The position numbers and the translations under genes are program-made. This document shows positions 62,068-64,000 of a DNA stretch of 64,000 bases, piece after piece. The stretch is from positions 1-64,000 of the forward strand of contig JAJDAZ010000056.1 in NCBI GenBank assembly GCA_029261595.1, in the 5' to 3' direction. Every line of letters starts with the position of its first letter. Position 1 is the first letter of the stretch. The DNA comes from Nitrospinaceae bacterium (GTDB taxonomy: Bacteria; Nitrospinota; Nitrospinia; Nitrospinales; VA-1). The notes under the pieces are model-generated. The model was not told where the DNA came from and made no database searches. It saw nothing but the letters and a program-made list of their open reading frames with translations.

Positions 62068-62478
62068 ATGAAAAAACTCGCACTAGTATTAATTGTATCC
62101 GTTTCTATTTTTTGTTTTGCAGCTTCAGCTTTTGCCGGATCGATCGCACCCGGTCAATCCACCAGCTGTAAAAATGCCGGCTCCATCACTTTGGCTGTTG
62201 ATGGCAGTGGTAGTGGGGCAGACAGAACAAACGGCAATGCTGTGATCTGGAAATCTTCCAACTACACCACCATTCCCATCAGCATAGGACCTGGTGACAA
62301 TCATGGTATGGAAGGTGAGAGAAAAGTTGGTATGGCTAATAAACATTCCATGGGACGAAAATCTATCACCTTAAACGGCCAGAATAATTTCAGCCGTGGC
62401 GATTCCCTTGGGGATATCAGTGGTGAAGTCAAAATTACCAATACCGGTACGATTCCTATCAGCGTTAACTGTGGCTGA
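62068..62478 (+). CDS. Small secreted protein of unknown function
   Basis: The 136-residue protein has a clean signal peptide (LVLIVSVSIFCFAASAFA) with cleavage before GSIAPG. The mature part is β-rich with TSCKNAGSITLAVDGSGSGA and ends in SGEVKITNTGTIPISVNCG, with one cysteine near each end that could form a disulphide. The last repeat-like TGTIPIS echoes TTIPISIG. It has its own consensus promoter, long leader and terminator, so it may be abundant. No family is recognised. Confidence 0.75.
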   Translation: MKKLALVLIVSVSIFCFAASAFAGSIAPGQSTSCKNAGSITLAVDGSGSGADRTNGNAVIWKSSNYTTIPISIGPGDNHGMEGERKVGMANKHSMGRKSITLNGQNNFSRGDSLGDISGEVKITNTGTIPISVNCG

Positions 62479-62494
62479 TTGAACGTTATAACAG

Positions 62495-62528
62495 AAAAGC
62501 CGGCCTGGTTTCAGGTCGGCTTTTTTTG
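62495..62528 (+). terminator. Intrinsic terminator of the small secreted protein gene
   Basis: AAGCCGGCCTG pairs with CAGGTCGGCTT (one G-T pair) around a short TTT-type loop, followed by a run of T. It lies 17 bases after the stop codon. Confidence 0.85.
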
Positions 62529-62564
62529 TGCGCGATAGTTGGATTGAAACCTACTGGATGAATG

Positions 62565-63653
62565 TTAAGGCATTAACTTCTGGAAGAATCCTTTTAGCGT
62601 ATCCTTAACGGGGGTGCCATCCAGTTCAGCAAGTTCCTTTAAGAGGGCTTTTTGTTGTTTGTTCAAATGTTTTGGTGTCACCACCGAGAGATGAACGATC
62701 AGGTCGCCCCGGCCATGACCCCGCAATTGCGGAATTCCGCCTCCGCCGATTTTCAAATTATCACCTGACTGCACCCCTGCCTTGACGGCAATCACCTGGG
62801 TTTTATCCTCGTCCAGCAAGGGAACTTCTATGTCCGCTCCCAGCGCCGCCTGGGAAAAGGTTAAAGGCAGGCGGCAATGGATATCGTATCCCTCCCGATG
62901 AAAGTATTCATGCGCTTCCATGTGGATAAAGACGTATAGATCTCCAGGAGGCATTCCGCCAGGCCCCGATTCTCCTTCACCACGCAATCGAAGCCGGGAA
63001 CCGTCATCCACGCCTGCTGGAATGTTGATCGAGACTTTCTTTTTTTTCAGAACCCGGCCGTCTCCACGGCATTCGCCACAGGGGTGGGTTATGATCTGTC
63101 CGGCCCCATGACAGGAAGGGCAGGGGCTGTTCACGCTGAAGAATCCCTGAGAGCGAACCACATGGCCCGTTCCCCGGCAGGTGGAGCAGGGTTTCGGAGG
63201 ATATCCCGATTTGGCTCCCGAGCCTTGACAGGGTTTGCAGGCGTCATGCTTGGAAATATCCATTTCCTTATGCGTCCCAAAAGCCGCCTCAACAAAAGAA
63301 ACGCTGAGGTCGAGCCGAAGGTCCGCGCCGGTTGAAGAGCGTCCGCCGCCGCCAAAAAAATCCCCGAAAATATCACCAAAAGAGGAGAAAATGTCCTCAA
63401 ACCCCTGATGGCCGGAAAAACCGGATTTTTTCAATCCTTCATGGCCAAATTGATCGTAGGTCTGTCGCTTGTTCGGGTCTTTCAGGACCTCATAGGCTTC
63501 AGCGGCTTCCTTGAATTTTTCTTCCGCCTCGGGATCGCCGTCATTTTTGTCGGGATGGTATTTGAGAGCCAGCTGGCGGTAAGATTTTTTTAATTCGGAT
63601 TCAGACGCGTTTCGGGAAAGGCCCAGAATTTCGTAATAATCGCGCTTGGTCAT
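62565..63653 (-). CDS. dnaJ: Chaperone protein DnaJ
   Basis: Co-chaperone of DnaK. Starting at the ATG at 63653 ([18 protein letters not shown], with AAGGA before it) the protein is about 362 residues. It has the J domain with HPD in [10 protein letters not shown], a Gly/Phe region ([16 protein letters not shown]), four CxxCxGxG zinc-finger repeats ([32 protein letters not shown]) and the C-terminal substrate domain. It lies downstream of grpE without dnaK between. Confidence 0.98.
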   Translation of the reverse strand: MTKRDYYEILGLSRNASESELKKSYRQLALKYHPDKNDGDPEAEEKFKEAAEAYEVLKDPNKRQTYDQFGHEGLKKSGFSGHQGFEDIFSSFGDIFGDFFGGGGRSSTGADLRLDLSVSFVEAAFGTHKEMDISKHDACKPCQGSGAKSGYPPKPCSTCRGTGHVVRSQGFFSVNSPCPSCHGAGQIITHPCGECRGDGRVLKKKKVSINIPAGVDDGSRLRLRGEGESGPGGMPPGDLYVFIHMEAHEYFHREGYDIHCRLPLTFSQAALGADIEVPLLDEDKTQVIAVKAGVQSGDNLKIGGGGIPQLRGHGRGDLIVHLSVVTPKHLNKQQKALLKELAELDGTPVKDTLKGFFQKLMP

Positions 63654-63807
63654 GGAGTCCTTCGTAAGAGTTGCCCGCAAAGCGGGGGAGAAATGTCAGG
63701 AAGATAAATATATGGCACAAAACCGGATTTGGTCTGCCATAAACTAATCGTACGTCAATATTTGATCCAGCCCTGGGCCGGCCTGCAACGCGATGGCATG
63801 ATACGCA

Positions 63808-64000
63808 TTACTGTTTTAATTTTGCAACTTTAACTTTAGCGGCTTTGATCAATTTTTCTTTAAACAAATAACCTTGCTCCAGTTCCTCAAGGATCTGATT
63901 GTCCTGTTCTGGATCGTCTGTGTCCGTGACCATGAACGCTTCATGGACTTTTGGGTCGAATTTCAATCCTTCCGTCTCAATCACCTGTACTTCGTTGTCT
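63808..64000 (-). CDS. grpE: Nucleotide exchange factor GrpE (C-terminal part)
   Basis: The last 63 codons of grpE are visible at the window edge. They show the family end: GLKFDPKVHEAFMVTD, then EELEQGYLFKEKLIKAAKVK and a short Lys-rich end. GrpE releases ADP from DnaK. dnaJ starts about 155 bases downstream on the same strand, so the heat-shock genes are grouped here, with dnaK presumably elsewhere. Confidence 0.93.
   Translation of the reverse strand, partial: DNEVQVIETEGLKFDPKVHEAFMVTDTDDPEQDNQILEELEQGYLFKEKLIKAAKVKVAKLKQ

Overview
The window looks like a chromosomal segment of a Gram-negative, free-living bacterium with moderate GC content. The lptCAB lipopolysaccharide-export genes, outer-membrane-barrel and SPOR-domain proteins, and many Sec signal peptides and lipoboxes support a double membrane. 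The gene mix (rpoN with EIIA-Ntr and enzyme I, LarB/LarC, a mitochondrial-type aconitase, a eukaryote-type UDP-glucose pyrophosphorylase, TPR and carboxypeptidase-like secreted proteins) would suit Nitrospinota or a deltaproteobacterial relative. That placement is inference; no rRNA or taxon marker is present.

Layout. 1-8.7 kb: a frameshifted pentapeptide-repeat/nucleotidyl-cyclase gene, a dispersed repeat, an SDR-type epimerase, larB-gpsA, a TPR membrane protein with a BepA-like M48 protease, and a PAS-GAF histidine kinase. 8.7-16.6 kb: aconitase, an alpha/beta hydrolase, a leucine-rich-repeat protein, a small AT-rich islet (truncated CopG antitoxin, membrane protein, PD-(D/E)XK-like nuclease) and a metallo-beta-lactamase-fold protein. 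16.7-18.6 kb: tRNA-Met(CAT) whose 3' end is duplicated 1.8 kb downstream, enclosing one AT-rich coiled-coil gene. 18.7-25.6 kb: a GT39-like glycosyltransferase, several small exported proteins, a Bfd-like ferredoxin behind a near-consensus Fur box, and a SLOG-like protein with larC. 25.8-30.7 kb: the DUF2157/GDYXXLXY pair, then a minus-strand run of uracil-DNA glycosylase, MoxR, DUF58 and a LOG-like protein. 30.9-34.4 kb: a probable metal or redox envelope cluster (His-rich exported protein, outer-membrane barrel, c-type cytochrome lipoprotein, TlpA thioredoxin). 34.5-46.8 kb: argS, SPOR, TPR-cupredoxin-like, hydrolase, Rieske and methyltransferase genes plus an intergenic repeat graveyard. 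46.9-49.4 kb: metK with a duplicated 3' end enclosing a Kef-type antiporter. 49.6-57.8 kb: ptsI, ptsN, hpf, rpoN, lptB, lptA, lptC, tsaE and nnr, all on the minus strand. 57.9-64 kb: tandem paralogues of an unknown family, UGP, a TVP38 protein, a strongly expressed-looking small exported protein, dnaJ and the end of grpE.

The most unusual pattern is that two unrelated genes (the coiled-coil protein and the Kef antiporter) each sit between an intact conserved gene (tRNA-Met, metK) and a displaced copy of that gene's 3' end, with no integrase inside. At the tRNA site the original-looking hairpin terminator now lies beyond the displaced tRNA tail. At metK the two differences between the copies are both synonymous leucine codons. 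This fits very small, integrase-less cassettes that insert at gene 3' ends and bring a replacement end with them.

Two further genes (the pentapeptide/cyclase gene and the ankyrin gene) each appear shifted by one base at a G run, so either real frameshifts or sequence errors must be considered.
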